Shown here in pieces: positions 13,201-24,011 of a DNA stretch of 64,000 bases. Position 1 is the first letter of the stretch, and every line of letters starts with the position of its first letter. Source of the stretch: Ochromonas danica (lineage: Eukaryota > Sar > Chrysophyceae > Chromulinales > Chromulinaceae); assembly GCA_015146655.1 (NCBI GenBank), contig VKHL01000125.1:21935-85934 (forward strand), given 5' to 3'. The notes under the pieces are model-generated. The model had not been told where the DNA came from and did not search any database. It saw nothing but the letters and a program-made list of their open reading frames with translations. A program made the position numbers and the translations under genes.

Positions 13201-15982
13201 CACGAATTGCATGACCAAAAGCAGGAGCAGGATGTGGAATAAGAAAGTCAACATCAACAACTCGCTTCTGCTTTGTTGTACTATTACCATTCTCACCACG
13301 TTGAACTGATTTACGTTGAATATGATCTTCTAAACCATAACCATGTGGACCTACCACCATTCCAACACATCCTTTCAATGGCCCTTTTACTGCCACTAGT
13401 TTCACACCTAATGGATATAATTCTTCTACAGATAGTTCAGATGTTTCAACAAAACGATCATCTTTAGCTAATGGTTTCCATAATGCTAATTGAATAGGAA
13501 CATCAGCTAACAGATCTTTAGAGAATATCTTGACTGCTTGACCAGTGGAAGCATTTCGTTTCATACCAATTAATGGACGACAAAGAAGACGAATACTAAT
13601 CCAACCAACACCTAGACCACCAGTTCCTGGAAGACTTCGACCAGATAAGTAATCTGTTTCTTCTTTCGTTGCTTGAGTCTTCCATTTTAAGGCTGTGACA
13701 TCATCATGAACAATAACTTCGATCTTGTCTTCTTCATCAGCTTTAGTCTTTTCAGTCCAATGCCATTCTTGTTTCTCCATAGACACTCCTACTACTTTTG
13801 CTTCATGCATATGTGGATAATTAATGAAAACTGATCTACCAAGAAGTTTTTCAACAACTTTCTGATCAAATGAAGTCACATCTGGGGAATTGACTTCAAT
13901 AGCAAGAGTATTATATCGACTAGCAGAACCAAAGACATTCACTTTAATCTTCTCTAATTGTACAGAAGCTAATGGTAAAGAAGATAAACTAGGATACCCA
14001 GCAATAGGATATTCAGTGCCTTCTAAGAGACAAGATTTAAAGAATTCACCAGGTGCTAAAGAAAATGGAAAAGGAGTTACTCGTGTAAAACAATGAACAA
14101 TATCAGGTAATCCAATCTCAGGATTACAAGACAGATAAGTCTCCATCACTGTAGGATCATAAGTATGACCAAGTAAAGCACCAAATTGATTACGATGAAC
14201 TTCAGCTTGAGATAACTTATTCACAGGACAATGAATCATTTCTGCATGACGAAGACGTTCTTCATCAAGAAAAGGTAACAAAACAACAGCTTCCCAAGGA
14301 TTTTTCTTTCCATCCATATCAACAGAGAATTCTTCTGGATAAAATTCAATCACAGGTGATTGTGCATTAGTCATAAGATATTGATAACATTTTGGCATGA
14401 GATTACAACTTGCAGGAGGTAAACAACCTAATAGTTGTTGATAAGGAGTGAAAGGTTGACCTAAAGAAAAGGAGATTCTTTCAACTAATACTTGTAAGTT
14501 CTTCATATCTTGTAACATGGGACCATAGTGATATGGATAAAACCAAGTCCAAGAAATACAACCTTTGACATAATATGCCAAACACCACATTAAACCTTGT
14601 AAATAGTTTTCCATAAGTGTTTCAAGAAAGACATCCCCAGTAGATGATCCACGAATCACTTTAAACTTCTCATAATAGTATCTTCCTGCAAAGTCCTTTT
14701 TTTCTTCCACAGCTTCTTCTTTCTTCTCCTTGTTGACACTCGTTAACTCAGCAGACGGCGTGTCGGCAATTGCTTCTTTCAAAGCAGCCTCAAAAGCAGC
14801 TTGAAGGGCCTCTTCTTTAGCCTCTTCACTTTCTTCTTCCTCTTCAATGTCTTCCATCATCCTTCCACGCTGCTTAAGACGAAACTCTTTGCTTTCTTGC
14901 TCTCGCTTTGCTAAGATATCACCTTCTTGCTGACCAATGATGGCAAAAAGATCTTCCAAACGCTTCAAATCTTGGATCTCACCATTTTCAACGATATACC
15001 CAGCTGATTGACTCCACAGCTCACGATAAGCGTTAATAAGAGTATCAAAGGCATGCTCACTAATATCAAGCGTTGGCAAATGAGGCAAGAAGTCATTGCC
15101 TACCAGAAATGTCAAAAAGATAAAATCATCAATGACTCTTTCATGATCCATTACTAATTCTTGATTATGACCAAAGTCCAGCGCAATATACTCACGTAAG
15201 AGAGAAATATGAAGAAGTTGAAATTGAGCTTCAGCAGTTTGCTTCATTACCACTTCACGAGCAGAGCGGCGTCCACGATTAGTATTGAAGTTGATAACTT
15301 CACGCAATAAAGCAAAATGTGGTTCATGTGTGGCTAAAGCAAGCATAATTAAATCTGCATCTTGGCCATACATACAATGGCGGAGATTTGGTTCATACTT
15401 GGCATTAGCACGCAAGTCACGAATATAGGTCATAATTTTATGCTCTCCTTCACCAGGGACATCATGACCACTATAGATAACTTCCAATTTCGACCAGAGA
15501 GGATCTTCCTTCATCTTCTTACGAATAAACCATTTCAAATGTCGATTTACAACTTCCATAAATTCTGTTCCGGGTGTAATACAGTTCGAATCAAAGAGTG
15601 TATTTTCATCAATAACCTCCCCACGTTGTTTTGCTTTTTCAATACTTTCAGTACGATCTTGTGCAGCACGGAAACGACGTGCACGTTGTTGATTTAATTT
15701 AGCACGTGGTGCAACACCATCAATCGCAAGAAAAAGCAATTTCTTGGGTTTGACAATCTCCGTGACAATACGATCAATATATCGAAAGATAGATAACATC
15801 ATTTCTCTCATGGTAAGTGAATTAGCAGCATGATTATCATTAGGATGTGTACAAGCATGAATAATACCATTCATATCCAAGTATAAGTTATCAAACTCTG
15901 GAAGAATTACAGTGCCTGAAATCAATTGATTGATTAAAGGATATCTTTCTGAAAGCCAACGATAAAATTTTGGAACACCCAT
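10250..15982 (-). CDS. XRN1: 5'-3' exoribonuclease, XRN1 type
   Basis: Processive 5'-3' exoribonuclease acting on decapped mRNA, presumably cytoplasmic. The 1910-residue protein is encoded in a single exon. It begins MGVPKFYRWLSERYP, with the acidic active-site segment DMNGIIH at 36-42, DGVAPRAK near 85-95, the PGTEFM segment, the GHDVPGEGEHKIM metal-binding motif near 175, and GQDADLIMLAL near 205. A second conserved block starts at GNDFLPHLP. The long middle region fits the XRN1-specific PAZ/Tudor, KOW-like and SH3-like part rather than the shorter nuclear XRN2. About the last 600 residues are low-complexity (Ser, His, Gln, Pro), as in XRN1 tails, which bind decapping factors in other organisms. 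Convergent with the topoisomerase gene (294 bp between stops) and divergent from the TIR protein. Confidence 0.95.
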   Translation of the reverse strand: MGVPKFYRWLSERYPLINQLISGTVILPEFDNLYLDMNGIIHACTHPNDNHAANSLTMREMMLSIFRYIDRIVTEIVKPKKLLFLAIDGVAPRAKLNQQRARRFRAAQDRTESIEKAKQRGEVIDENTLFDSNCITPGTEFMEVVNRHLKWFIRKKMKEDPLWSKLEVIYSGHDVPGEGEHKIMTYIRDLRANAKYEPNLRHCMYGQDADLIMLALATHEPHFALLREVINFNTNRGRRSAREVVMKQTAEAQFQLLHISLLREYIALDFGHNQELVMDHERVIDDFIFLTFLVGNDFLPHLPTLDISEHAFDTLINAYRELWSQSAGYIVENGEIQDLKRLEDLFAIIGQQEGDILAKREQESKEFRLKQRGRMMEDIEEEEESEEAKEEALQAAFEAALKEAIADTPSAELTSVNKEKKEEAVEEKKDFAGRYYYEKFKVIRGSSTGDVFLETLMENYLQGLMWCLAYYVKGCISWTWFYPYHYGPMLQDMKNLQVLVERISFSLGQPFTPYQQLLGCLPPASCNLMPKCYQYLMTNAQSPVIEFYPEEFSVDMDGKKNPWEAVVLLPFLDEERLRHAEMIHCPVNKLSQAEVHRNQFGALLGHTYDPTVMETYLSCNPEIGLPDIVHCFTRVTPFPFSLAPGEFFKSCLLEGTEYPIAGYPSLSSLPLASVQLEKIKVNVFGSASRYNTLAIEVNSPDVTSFDQKVVEKLLGRSVFINYPHMHEAKVVGVSMEKQEWHWTEKTKADEEDKIEVIVHDDVTALKWKTQATKEETDYLSGRSLPGTGGLGVGWISIRLLCRPLIGMKRNASTGQAVKIFSKDLLADVPIQLALWKPLAKDDRFVETSELSVEELYPLGVKLVAVKGPLKGCVGMVVGPHGYGLEDHIQRKSVQRGENGNSTTKQKRVVDVDFLIPHPAPAFGHAIRASVQEEYFGTRDCCQLLQISPSLLGKIAGSILIEPGRLDIGLNLKRNGMYQLLGYVRRVESNNAPGAAASAGRKGPKQNNSTPSVIGVPIHSRNAWQAKDSVDIIGILSQDEKLAEKGFEKDAIYWEYSSKAILLIAEYLSLFPHVFQALQQLPHQPVYQISDLFGSGGRKGLVNSNKLTKENTVDPILRWMQSQPFFHIPRSPLTTTSLSREAMAAIERAADVHTTLNQTKGYRTLTVRGIRLEHLYCNLHRTANDLALTFNSVEPALGDRIVNLSCLGVPLGLKGTVVAIHHEGRFVDVIFDEEFMGGKNLQGGCSPFRGRLCAWSDLLLLNSSAVVSSANKKATASSTSTSTKSRESFGSNGHNSNKRMSSSSTTVVIASGTVASKDAALDKVLENANDLVVNYDDCNGGGVEGEAEGDDGLDELFQSSDMTEILALIAKRKPSDGSGLAKLAALAGVTIPSRREPFQPNVQVTSTTASASSGSHTTASKATAALKQALTIGLNKPQQHQHHQQSSNAQPPRVITIQKHGLTTSAAASQHHHHEVSPAMPSSANSSFSSHSHTATSKTTTTTTSILDKGAATRMVKHQLGIHGNAKRDSASSVSTASSDSKSSHLPHARESTSSNTSSARGTGHSANASSDAKNSHIPHYSKSTPAQPPVKASLGSSKEKGAKILQLLKRPVEGNGQETPTCPPPAPPSAGGEGSSPTITTQSSVPPSGSPVIPPPSDRSPSFLSPPKAPTPPVTKLNVLLQKAKSNMAAKLREKSSANPVNVNHAQSSHSLVARTASNKPATAGGEHKPAVHRAVSLGDEHLTNLLHKAKAAMELAGSQTPEGDVKTVDVTPVIVGSDAADAAASSGAAKPCIATMLSNAKKIPAPTVDGDHAHHSSSHHRLSIKPSDGLEAKLKQIEHSFEGDLKISDNEAQQASIPPVVAPAVLNAETAVAQQSVVVVSGKETKATMDKPKKSFQHMRPSHVAPKKK

Positions 15983-16638
15983 TCTCTTTTCTTATTTCTT
16001 GTCGAAGTTATTGCAGATTAGGAATGAGATGTTAGTTAGTATTACTAATTGTGTGTTAAAAACTCTTGTTTGAATCTTCTAATTTTTTCCCCCCCCTCTT
16101 TGTTTTTCTTTTATTATTACCAAGAAAACTTCAAAGTAAAATCCTTTGAGAAATCGTCACTATTGGACAAGGTAACAATGTGATTCAAATCAATTGATTG
16201 TTGTTGTTGTTGCGGTGCTCTCCAACTCTGAACGGTCTGTCTGCGTGGCCCTTCCCTCTTCTCCCTTCACAACAGACGTGAACTTTAGGAACATTAACTT
16301 TAAACACCCTAACTTTCTGAGGTTGACCGGCATTTCGAAGAAGATGATTGGTAAACAGTTATTACTTTCTTTTATCACTCAGATTGACTAGGAGATGATT
16401 CTCTCATAGCATTGGCTCAAATGACAATGAGCTTTCTTTTCACTTGTCGTGGGTGTTGTTGATGTTTGCGCAAATGTGGTAAAATGTGAAGTTAACCATG
16501 ACAAGAAATGACCGTTTCAAACAAAGCAATAATTTCCATCAAATATCAGGCCACTCTACTTGTAGGTGTTTTGGTTATTTTACCTCCTTATTTTATTCGT
16601 AACTCAGATTTTTGTATTATTAGAATCGATTAATTGAG
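15983..16638. promoter_or_regulatory. Divergent intergenic region, XRN1 / TIR-ARM
   Basis: 656 bp between two divergent starts. A C-rich run (16089-16097) and AT-rich stretches are present. The 62-65 codon frames on either strand (16190-16391) have no recognisable features and are mutual shadows. No repeat or RNA gene is seen. Confidence 0.4.
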
Positions 16639-18585
16639 ATGGGTGCAGGTGCATTAAGTCAAATCCCCATGCATATTGACAAAGCCACCTTCCGTCAGTT
16701 ATCTGGTGGAACAATCAATGATGCTATCTTTGATGCCAATGCTGAACATGGTATAATGACAAGAGATCGTCTAATTGAACTCTCACATATGCGAGATTGT
16801 TACATTTCTTGTGATTCTGGTGCTGTGGATGTCTATGGACGGAATATACATGAACGTGTTCGTGCCATTGGTGCTGGATTAAAGGCAAAAGGTCTTTTAA
16901 TTTGGTTCAATGAAGAGCCTATCACCAAAGATACTGTTATCACTCATGTTTGTGCTGGTATTGATCGATCTCGTAGTATGCTTTGCTTCTTCACCAAGTC
17001 ACTGTTTGACAGGATTATGAGTGCTGTGCCAAACGAACACTGTGCTTTAGAGTTCAACTATACAATTTCAAAGAAACATCCTGACTATATTATCCCTGTT
17101 GTGTGTGAAGAACAACTACTAGATCCTGCTACATGGCCTGGTAGTATTGGTCTTGCTTTAGGCCAGGCTTCATTCCTCAATTTCGTCGATGACAACAATT
17201 GGGATGCTAAGATTGATGATCTATATCGAAGAATTGTGAAGATATCCAAAGCTGGCGAGAATTTGTTTGCTGTCGATGGTGTCAAGCATGTCACATTGTT
17301 ATCACAAACCAATAAATCAAAAGAAGAGCAACAGTTCTTTCAATGGCTTGCTCGTTCAACTAATATCGATGAAAGTCGACGAATAATTTATTGTACTTCT
17401 TTTGTTCGAGCAGGTGTGAATAATGTTTTCACGCTTGCTAAAATGATGAATGCTCAACCAACATTTTTGACGTCGATTGGTCTAGCAGAGGCTGATGCGG
17501 ATCAGATTGCTTTAGCAGTGCGAGACCTAGGATTGGGTTATGTTCCTGTGCGAGAATTTGATAAAGCCCTGACAATTGAGAGTGTCGTCTATGCCTTACG
17601 GAAGGCTAGTCAACAGGCCGAAGATCCTACATTAACCGAAAACGCTCTTGCATGTGCTGCTCGTATTGCAGCCTCCAACAAAATTATGCCCACGGTAATG
17701 AGTGATGCTGGCATTGGAGAAGCAGTCCTTAAGCTGATGCAACATCATCTTGCTCATGCACCTTCTATGGAACAAGGCTGCTTGACGGTTTTTAATATGA
17801 CTGTTCATAATCCAGACATTGGAGAAAAAATGGGAGCCTTGAATGCTTGCGATATTCTACCACGAACAATTCGAAGTCATCCTAATAACCTTGCGGTCAT
17901 CCACAATGGATGTTGTGCTATTGCTTCATTGGCAGTATCATCAGACAATCGTCAACGATTTTGCTATACAGGAGCGTGTGATGTCGTCATTAAAGTGGTC
18001 AAGAATGCTCTACAAGCTCCTGAGGTTGTGGCCAAATGCTTTCTGGCAGCGAACCGACTTGGCGAGCATCATCAAGAAAATGTGAGCAAATTAGGGCTTG
18101 CTGGTGCTTGCGATGCGATTGTTGCAGGCTTACAACAGCATTATGGAGACCCTCAAGTTGTTGATCAGGCTTTCCGCTTAATTCTCATTCTGTCTGTGGA
18201 ACCATCTAATCGGACTGTTTTGGGTCAAGAAAGCTGTTGTAAATCGTTTGCACAGGCATTGGGATGTCAAAATGATCATGCTGACATTGTGCAAGCTGGC
18301 TGCCATGCTATTGCTTCAGTAATCATGGGAAATGCTTATAATCGCAGTGTGTTTTCTAAAGTGGGCACTTGTGAAATTGTTCGAGATAGCATCCTGAAGC
18401 ATCCATTTAATCTAGGCACTTTACACGGTGCAAGTCGAGCAGTCTTCGCTTTATCGGCTGGAACACTTGAAAACAAGCACAAATTTCAAGGAATCCAACC
18501 TATTCTCCAACAAGCCCTGGCTCAGAATCCACAACTACCTGAACCAGTTAAGAATGACTTCAAAGCTGCTCTATCTAAAGTTTAA
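16639..18585 (+). CDS. TIR domain - SAM-like - armadillo-repeat protein
   Basis: Single-exon 648-residue protein with three parts. Residues about 53-205 look like a TIR domain: DCYISCDSGAVD (strand A), GLLIWFNEEPI (strand B/BB loop region), IDRSRSMLCFFTKSLF, then NEHCALEFNYTI and IIPVVCEEQ. The Glu of CALEF (residue 138) sits where NAD-cleaving TIR domains keep their catalytic glutamate. Residues about 228-300 resemble a SAM domain (FFQWLARS...FLTSIGLAEADADQIALAV). Residues about 335-640 are helical repeats of armadillo type (for example HNGCCAIASLAVSSDNRQRF, VQAGCHAIASVIMGNAYNRS). SARM1, the animal NAD hydrolase, has the same modules in the opposite order. Enzymatic activity is inference; it could instead be a scaffold. 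The domain boundaries are my reading only. Confidence 0.7.
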   Translation: MGAGALSQIPMHIDKATFRQLSGGTINDAIFDANAEHGIMTRDRLIELSHMRDCYISCDSGAVDVYGRNIHERVRAIGAGLKAKGLLIWFNEEPITKDTVITHVCAGIDRSRSMLCFFTKSLFDRIMSAVPNEHCALEFNYTISKKHPDYIIPVVCEEQLLDPATWPGSIGLALGQASFLNFVDDNNWDAKIDDLYRRIVKISKAGENLFAVDGVKHVTLLSQTNKSKEEQQFFQWLARSTNIDESRRIIYCTSFVRAGVNNVFTLAKMMNAQPTFLTSIGLAEADADQIALAVRDLGLGYVPVREFDKALTIESVVYALRKASQQAEDPTLTENALACAARIAASNKIMPTVMSDAGIGEAVLKLMQHHLAHAPSMEQGCLTVFNMTVHNPDIGEKMGALNACDILPRTIRSHPNNLAVIHNGCCAIASLAVSSDNRQRFCYTGACDVVIKVVKNALQAPEVVAKCFLAANRLGEHHQENVSKLGLAGACDAIVAGLQQHYGDPQVVDQAFRLILILSVEPSNRTVLGQESCCKSFAQALGCQNDHADIVQAGCHAIASVIMGNAYNRSVFSKVGTCEIVRDSILKHPFNLGTLHGASRAVFALSAGTLENKHKFQGIQPILQQALAQNPQLPEPVKNDFKAALSKV

Positions 18586-18762
18586 AATAGGATGCGAATA
18601 ATAGTTTAAATATTAACACTATCACTACTGCATACAGTTATAGCAATAGAAAGAAGCTGTCTACTGCTAAGAAAATTCATTGATAACTGTTGGGGAGTTG
18701 TACCGAGCTTTCCACAAACTCCATAATAAAGAACGTCTCAGCTCAAAGATGTCATTGATTGT

Positions 18763-20124
18763 TTACTTATTGTTGACTCTCAAAGCTGCCAAGCGCTCAG
18801 TAATTCTTGCGTTCTTATTGTTCACACGACCACTGTCCATACTCTGACTGCGACCACCATAAGCAGCTGCTGGCTGTGTTTTGAATGGGATCGCATGCTC
18901 AGGCCCCTCCTGATCACCATCTTCAAACCATTCGTGAGATGCAGCCATGGCACCAGCTTCAAAAGGAACCCCACTAGTTGTGGACACTGTGCGTCTGCCA
19001 CGCCAACCATAAGAATCAACCGTGTATTGAGGATCATTGCGAGAGCGATGAAGGAAGTCAGAGAAGGAGCTTCTACGATTAACTGGCTGAGAAGCTTGAG
19101 ACCCAGTCAACCAAGCAGTCAAGCTGCGTGTCCAAGGCTCGTTAACACTGGTGGTACGAGGAGGAGGAATAGAAAATGAGTGGCGTTGTTGACGCTCAAG
19201 TTCATGAGCCAGCATTTCTTCTTTCGCTTTATGCTCCAACTCTTTAAATACAGCATTGATCTCGGACAATGGGCTATAGTTGTCAGCTTCCGTACTGTGA
19301 TGAACATCTTCTTGAATGGAGCGCTCACTATGATGGCCAACACGTTTGAAACGGATATCATAAGTGGTCTGATTCTCAGTGATAAAGGGATCAGAGTTAA
19401 GATGCATATCTAGATCCGCCATTTGGCCTTCGCCTAAAATAACTTCTTCAGCGGGCTTCTCTTCTATGTTGATGTGCTCTCGTACAGTTGCAACAAGCTT
19501 ATCAGCACAAACTTGTTTCAGGACAGGATAAACCAACATGAGAAATGCATCCCGGAGAACTTTCGAAACACGAGTGACTTGAATACCAGCAGGATATCCG
19601 CTTCCCTCAGTTTTCTTCAAGCTCTTAGCCCAGGCAATGAAGTAATCTCTCTACACGAAGAAACATTAAAAGACAGTTAAAATGTCAATAATACCGTTCC
19701 TCCTTCATGAACCATAAAATCGACCAAAACCTCTCACCTTTGCCTCATCATCAGACCATGTGGACAGCACATTCCGCACCACAGGAGAGTCAATTCCAAA
19801 GGATGGAACATGAGTGTCTTCAGCATAGGGCATCCATTCGGAAATCTTCTCATCACTTTCTTTCTTTTCAGAACTCTCACGCTGTAAACCATTCTTCTTA
19901 GCATGCCTTTTCAACCTACTGATCGCATCAAGGATGCGAGAATTGATTATGCCATAAGTCTCTTCAGTGAGGCTGTCTAATTTGATCTCTTTTTCTTCAA
20001 TATCAAGTGCATCAAGCGTAGCTTGTAACAGCTTGACATAGAGAAGAGGGGTAATAGAAGCAGCGGGAGAAGCTTTTTCTCCGTCCAATTGAAGCAGGTC
20101 AGCAATTTCTCCGGTGGTTGTCAT
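18763..20124 (-). CDS. Unrecognised two-exon protein
   Basis: I do not recognise this protein. Exons 19738-20124 and 18763-19650 join across an 87 bp GT-AG intron to give 424 residues. The N-terminal third looks helical and charged (LLYVKLLQATLDALDIEEKE, then ISRLKRHAKK), leading into WAKSLKKTEGSGYP across the exon junction. The middle has a helical segment (SEINAVFKELEHKAKEEML), and the C-terminal 170 residues are Ser/Arg/Gly-rich and probably disordered. There is no signal peptide or membrane segment. It converges on the TIR-ARM gene (177 bp between stops) and diverges from WDR60. A second, broken copy of its 3' end lies at 59749-59913 and 63898-64000, showing that the gene was duplicated. 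Confidence 0.75.
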
Positions 20125-20706
20125 GATAATACCAAATTGCTTCTATAAAAAAAAATAGGAAATCAAGAATCAATTTGAGACAACTTCTTCGTATTCCTCA
20201 TCAAAATTATCAACCCACCTCTTCTTCTTTTTTTTTGTCTTGCTACAGTAAAAGTAGATGGTGGTCTTGGTTTGTTATAGATTCAAGGCAACTTCTCGTC
20301 TTGTTCCTCAAGCTTGTGTTGTCTGTCACTGTGTCTGTCACTGTGACGAGTGAGGCGGCACCACTGTCTTTCTGTCTGTGGCGCGGGGCTGTGCCAGTGA
20401 TTGAAGAGTTGAAGTTGGAAAGCACAGGAAAAAGCATCAGCAATTGCGCGGGCCTCGTATCGACCGAGACTGATCTTCATTACTTCAAAAGTGGAGTATA
20501 AAAGTCTACTTTAGTCTCGTCTCGGCTTTTTATGGCAACCGATCAGTCTCGGTCTCGTCTCGGGTGAAAAACGAGACGAATAGATCTGGTTCATCTGGCT
20601 GCCTGGATTTTGGGGCAAGGTGGAAGGAATTTGAAACGCCATCACATCACGTCAATAATAATCCGGTCATCGTCTCTGAAGAAAGAGAGCATCATACAGA
20701 GAGTCA
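20125..20706. promoter_or_regulatory. Divergent intergenic region before WDR60
   Basis: 582 bp between divergent starts. It holds a poly-A/T run (20145-20156) and a local series of GTCTCG/CGAGAC words around 20510-20580 that can pair with each other. No conserved reading frame is seen. Confidence 0.4.
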
Positions 20707-23540
20707 ATGAATGATCGTGTTTCATCTATGGCACAATTATCCAAATGGACTGAATTAATGACAACCAATGATGGAGATATGAAATCTCTAGGAAGTCATA
20801 GTGGTGATGGAGGGGATAGTCGAAAACAACAACAACAATCATCTTCCAGTAAATCAATTCCATCCAATCATAATTATCAATCACAACCATATCCTTCTAA
20901 TTCTATAAAAGCAGCCGATTCAAAGCCTATGCCAGCTATGGAAGAAGAAGAATATGATGAAGAATTTGAAGATTATGATGAAGATTTCGAAGACGAACCA
21001 AGTCCAGTCAAAGCAAAACCTATCCAACCCACTGCATCAGGTAAACCCCAGCAACAATCACAATCACTATCACAATCACAACAGCAGCAACAGTATCAAC
21101 AACAGTATCAACAACAGAGTATACAGCAACTGCAACAGTCCCTTCCTCCATCCAAGTTTGAATCAAAACCACAATTACAAGAAAAACAACTTTCCTCTAA
21201 TCCACCCCCTTCTTCAGCAAGTGAATCAAAAAAGTAAGATGACATGAAAAATATATATCATGTCCAATTATCTGTTTTAACATTAATTTCGCTTGATATA
21301 GAGTCACAAGAAATGAGCCACCCCCAAGCAAGGCACAAAGGAATCGAAACTATGATAGTATTGCCGGCTCTTTGGCTAGATCAATTGCTGACCCTCGTTT
21401 GGTAAGAATCCAACGCATTCTAAATAGCAACGTGCTGGAAATGCAAGTCGAGAAGTCAACCCTTTTTTCTATTGCACCAACCCATCCTTATGATTTCTAC
21501 ACGACCAGCCTAAGGAACCCACAAGCAACTATTAGGCAAATGGGTGTTCCGGTTGATTTGGAGGTTCGAGAAATGGAAGTCAATACAGAGGAGATTAATA
21601 CGGACAATAAATCTGTCCAAGTTTGTTTTGGTGATGACACCCAATTTTATAAGTTAATTGAGGAAATGAAACTACGTCGCAAAGGTAATACGAATGGAGA
21701 AGGCAAAAGCGGTGCTGGAGAAGTCACAAATATATCTTCTACTGTTCAAACTGAGTCAAGAAGCACGCAATTGGCGGAAGACATTGCTGCTAATGCTGGA
21801 AGTGTTGGCTCTAGCACTTTGTCTGCTTTTCTCCAGCGTACCTCTAGTCTTTGTGAGGCAATTCTTTCTGAAGAGAGGCAAAATGAACTTGGTGATCGAG
21901 GTGTGGGATCTGAAAGCAAAACTGACACTCGTGGTCTTCTGGAACCATCTAGTTCATGGACAACAATGGGCCAAGATCGTGGCAAAGGCGAAAACGAGCT
22001 AATTCGTAGTCGACTTACCACAGCTGTTCGCTTTAGTTGCTTACAACCTCACATTCTTTTGGCTGTTCATCCATACCCACTACGTGAAGAAGATGCAGAA
22101 TTAGATCTACGTGCGAATAAGGGCCTTATTAGTCTCTGGGATGTGATTGCATCTCCTGGCTGCCCATATTTACTACTTGAATGTAGTAGTCAACCAAGCT
22201 GCGCCACATTTTCAAATGCTCAAAGTCATCTAGTAGTTGCAGGTACTTATGATGGTGCTTTACATCTTTGGGACTTACGAGAAGCGTCATCCCTACACCA
22301 AGATAAAGATTCATTAGACTTAAAGATCACAAAAGGGATTCGAAAACCAAGCTATTCAACTTATCTATGCTTGTCCATCTCCACGGATACAGATGAATTT
22401 GGAGATGAAGTTCAACACACGGCAGGAGTAGTGCAAATTGAACCATTAGGCGAAGTTTCTTATGGAGATCGTTCCTTGGGTGCTTCGTCTTCCCAGTTCG
22501 TCTCTTTGGATGAAAAAGGAACACTCGTGTTCTGGGTTGCTTCTGAGGCACCATCTCGTGTTGGAGAGACCGAAAATCTGAAACGAAGTCCCTGGGGACG
22601 AGTTCTTTTGAACGCAACGAAACAAGTGAACACTCAATACTTGTTAAACCATGATCTCCGAACTGATTCTACAAGTATTAGTAGCAGCAATAAGAATCTG
22701 CTGTGGTTACAAACTGACTATAGTGTTACATCATTATTGCTACCGGAGGTTATTTGCTGTCCAGTTGTTGGAGATAGTGCTACGGTGTTGGTTGGAATGT
22801 GGAAAGGTGAACTTGTTAAAGCCATGAGGATTGGAGAGCCAGCAGCTCCTCGTGTTTTGCAGCGCACAACAGAGTCTGGATTCGCTCATATCACATGTAT
22901 TTCAGTCCGTTCTACTCCATTGAGAAGCAATCGAAGCACCACGGATACTCCATCAACCACTAACTCTTCACAAAAGGATGAACCCCCTTTAATATTAGTT
23001 GGCCGTGAAGATGGCACCGTCGATCTTTTCCAGTTGGACATCTTGTTCCCTCTTTTGACATGGGATATCGCAACCATTTGTAATGACAATCGTGGTAAGG
23101 CAAACAATGTGAACAATGTGAAATCTAATCAGATTGCATTGGTTCGATGGATTGAGATAAGAGGACAACCTGATGTTTCATTTGCAGTACTGACTGATCG
23201 TGGAACTCTGTTGAAGTTCGATTTGTTGAAAAATCTTTATCGACCTGAGCAAATAGAGAGTATTGAATGGAAAGGTAAAATTCGCCCTTCTGAGGTGGAT
23301 TTGTCTATTTTGCAGAGTCGCTTAGATGCATGCCGCATAGCGGTATGCAATCGCAAGGATACCTCTTTATCATTAAAGTTTCGCAAGCTTAATACTCCTG
23401 CATGGTTCAGAAAAGAGAATGATGAATGCAACAATGAAAAAAATCTGAGGGAAAAGTTAGCACATGCCATCTCCCCGATCTTAATGGCTGGGTCGAAGAA
23501 TAGTGTGGAAAGATCTGACAGAAATGAAAATAAAAAATAA
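20707..23540 (+). CDS. Cytoplasmic dynein-2 (IFT) intermediate chain, WDR60/DYNC2I1-like
   Basis: WDR60 is the dynein-2 intermediate chain that links heavy and light chains of the retrograde intraflagellar-transport motor. Exons 20707-21233 and 21302-23540 join across a 68 bp intron to give 921 residues. The N-terminal region is disordered, with the acidic YDEEFEDYDEDFEDE block seen in WDR60 proteins and a Gln-rich tract. Exon 2 begins the conserved region (RNRNYDSIAGSLARSIADPR, then MEVNTEEINTDNKSVQVCF). WD-type repeats follow: LISLWDVIASPGCPYLLLE and VVAGTYDGALHLWDLRE match the first blades of the family propeller, and LVGREDGTVDLFQLD a later one. Its presence implies the organism builds motile cilia or flagella at some stage. 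Converges on the 24012-25142 gene. Confidence 0.82.
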
Positions 23541-24011
23541 ATACTACCAGTAGTTGCGTTGTGTCTTTAGTTAATAAACTGTCAGTAATTACTGTAACCA
23601 CTGTCAACAACCCTTTGCAATGGCTCCTACAAAGTGTTACCTTTGTAATGCTTCTTGAATCATGTTACTATCGGGCTTGAAATGCATCTTTCTGGGGAGG
23701 ACTGACAACCAGAATGGTCATTACAGATTTTACAACAAAAAAGCTGCACTGGTCGCACCTCCTCGTCCAGTTAGATCACACTTTCCCTTGAACATTTCAT
23801 AATATGCTCTATATTGATACGATACACAAAAAGGTTCAGCACTCCATTTTGCACACAATAAAATCATCATTACTTGGAGGCAATAAACTTTCCATCACAA
23901 TCATCATTGCCTATCATTACGATTCATAACTGCGCACAATATAAGTGTTAACAAATCGAAATACCAGACAATTCACTACCACAAAGCTTTCTCTTATGTA
24001 GCATATCATAT
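23541..24011. other. Convergent 3' intergenic region
   Basis: 471 bp between two converging stop codons. Only 3'-flank-like AT-rich sequence is seen; no gene or repeat is recognised. Confidence 0.4.
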
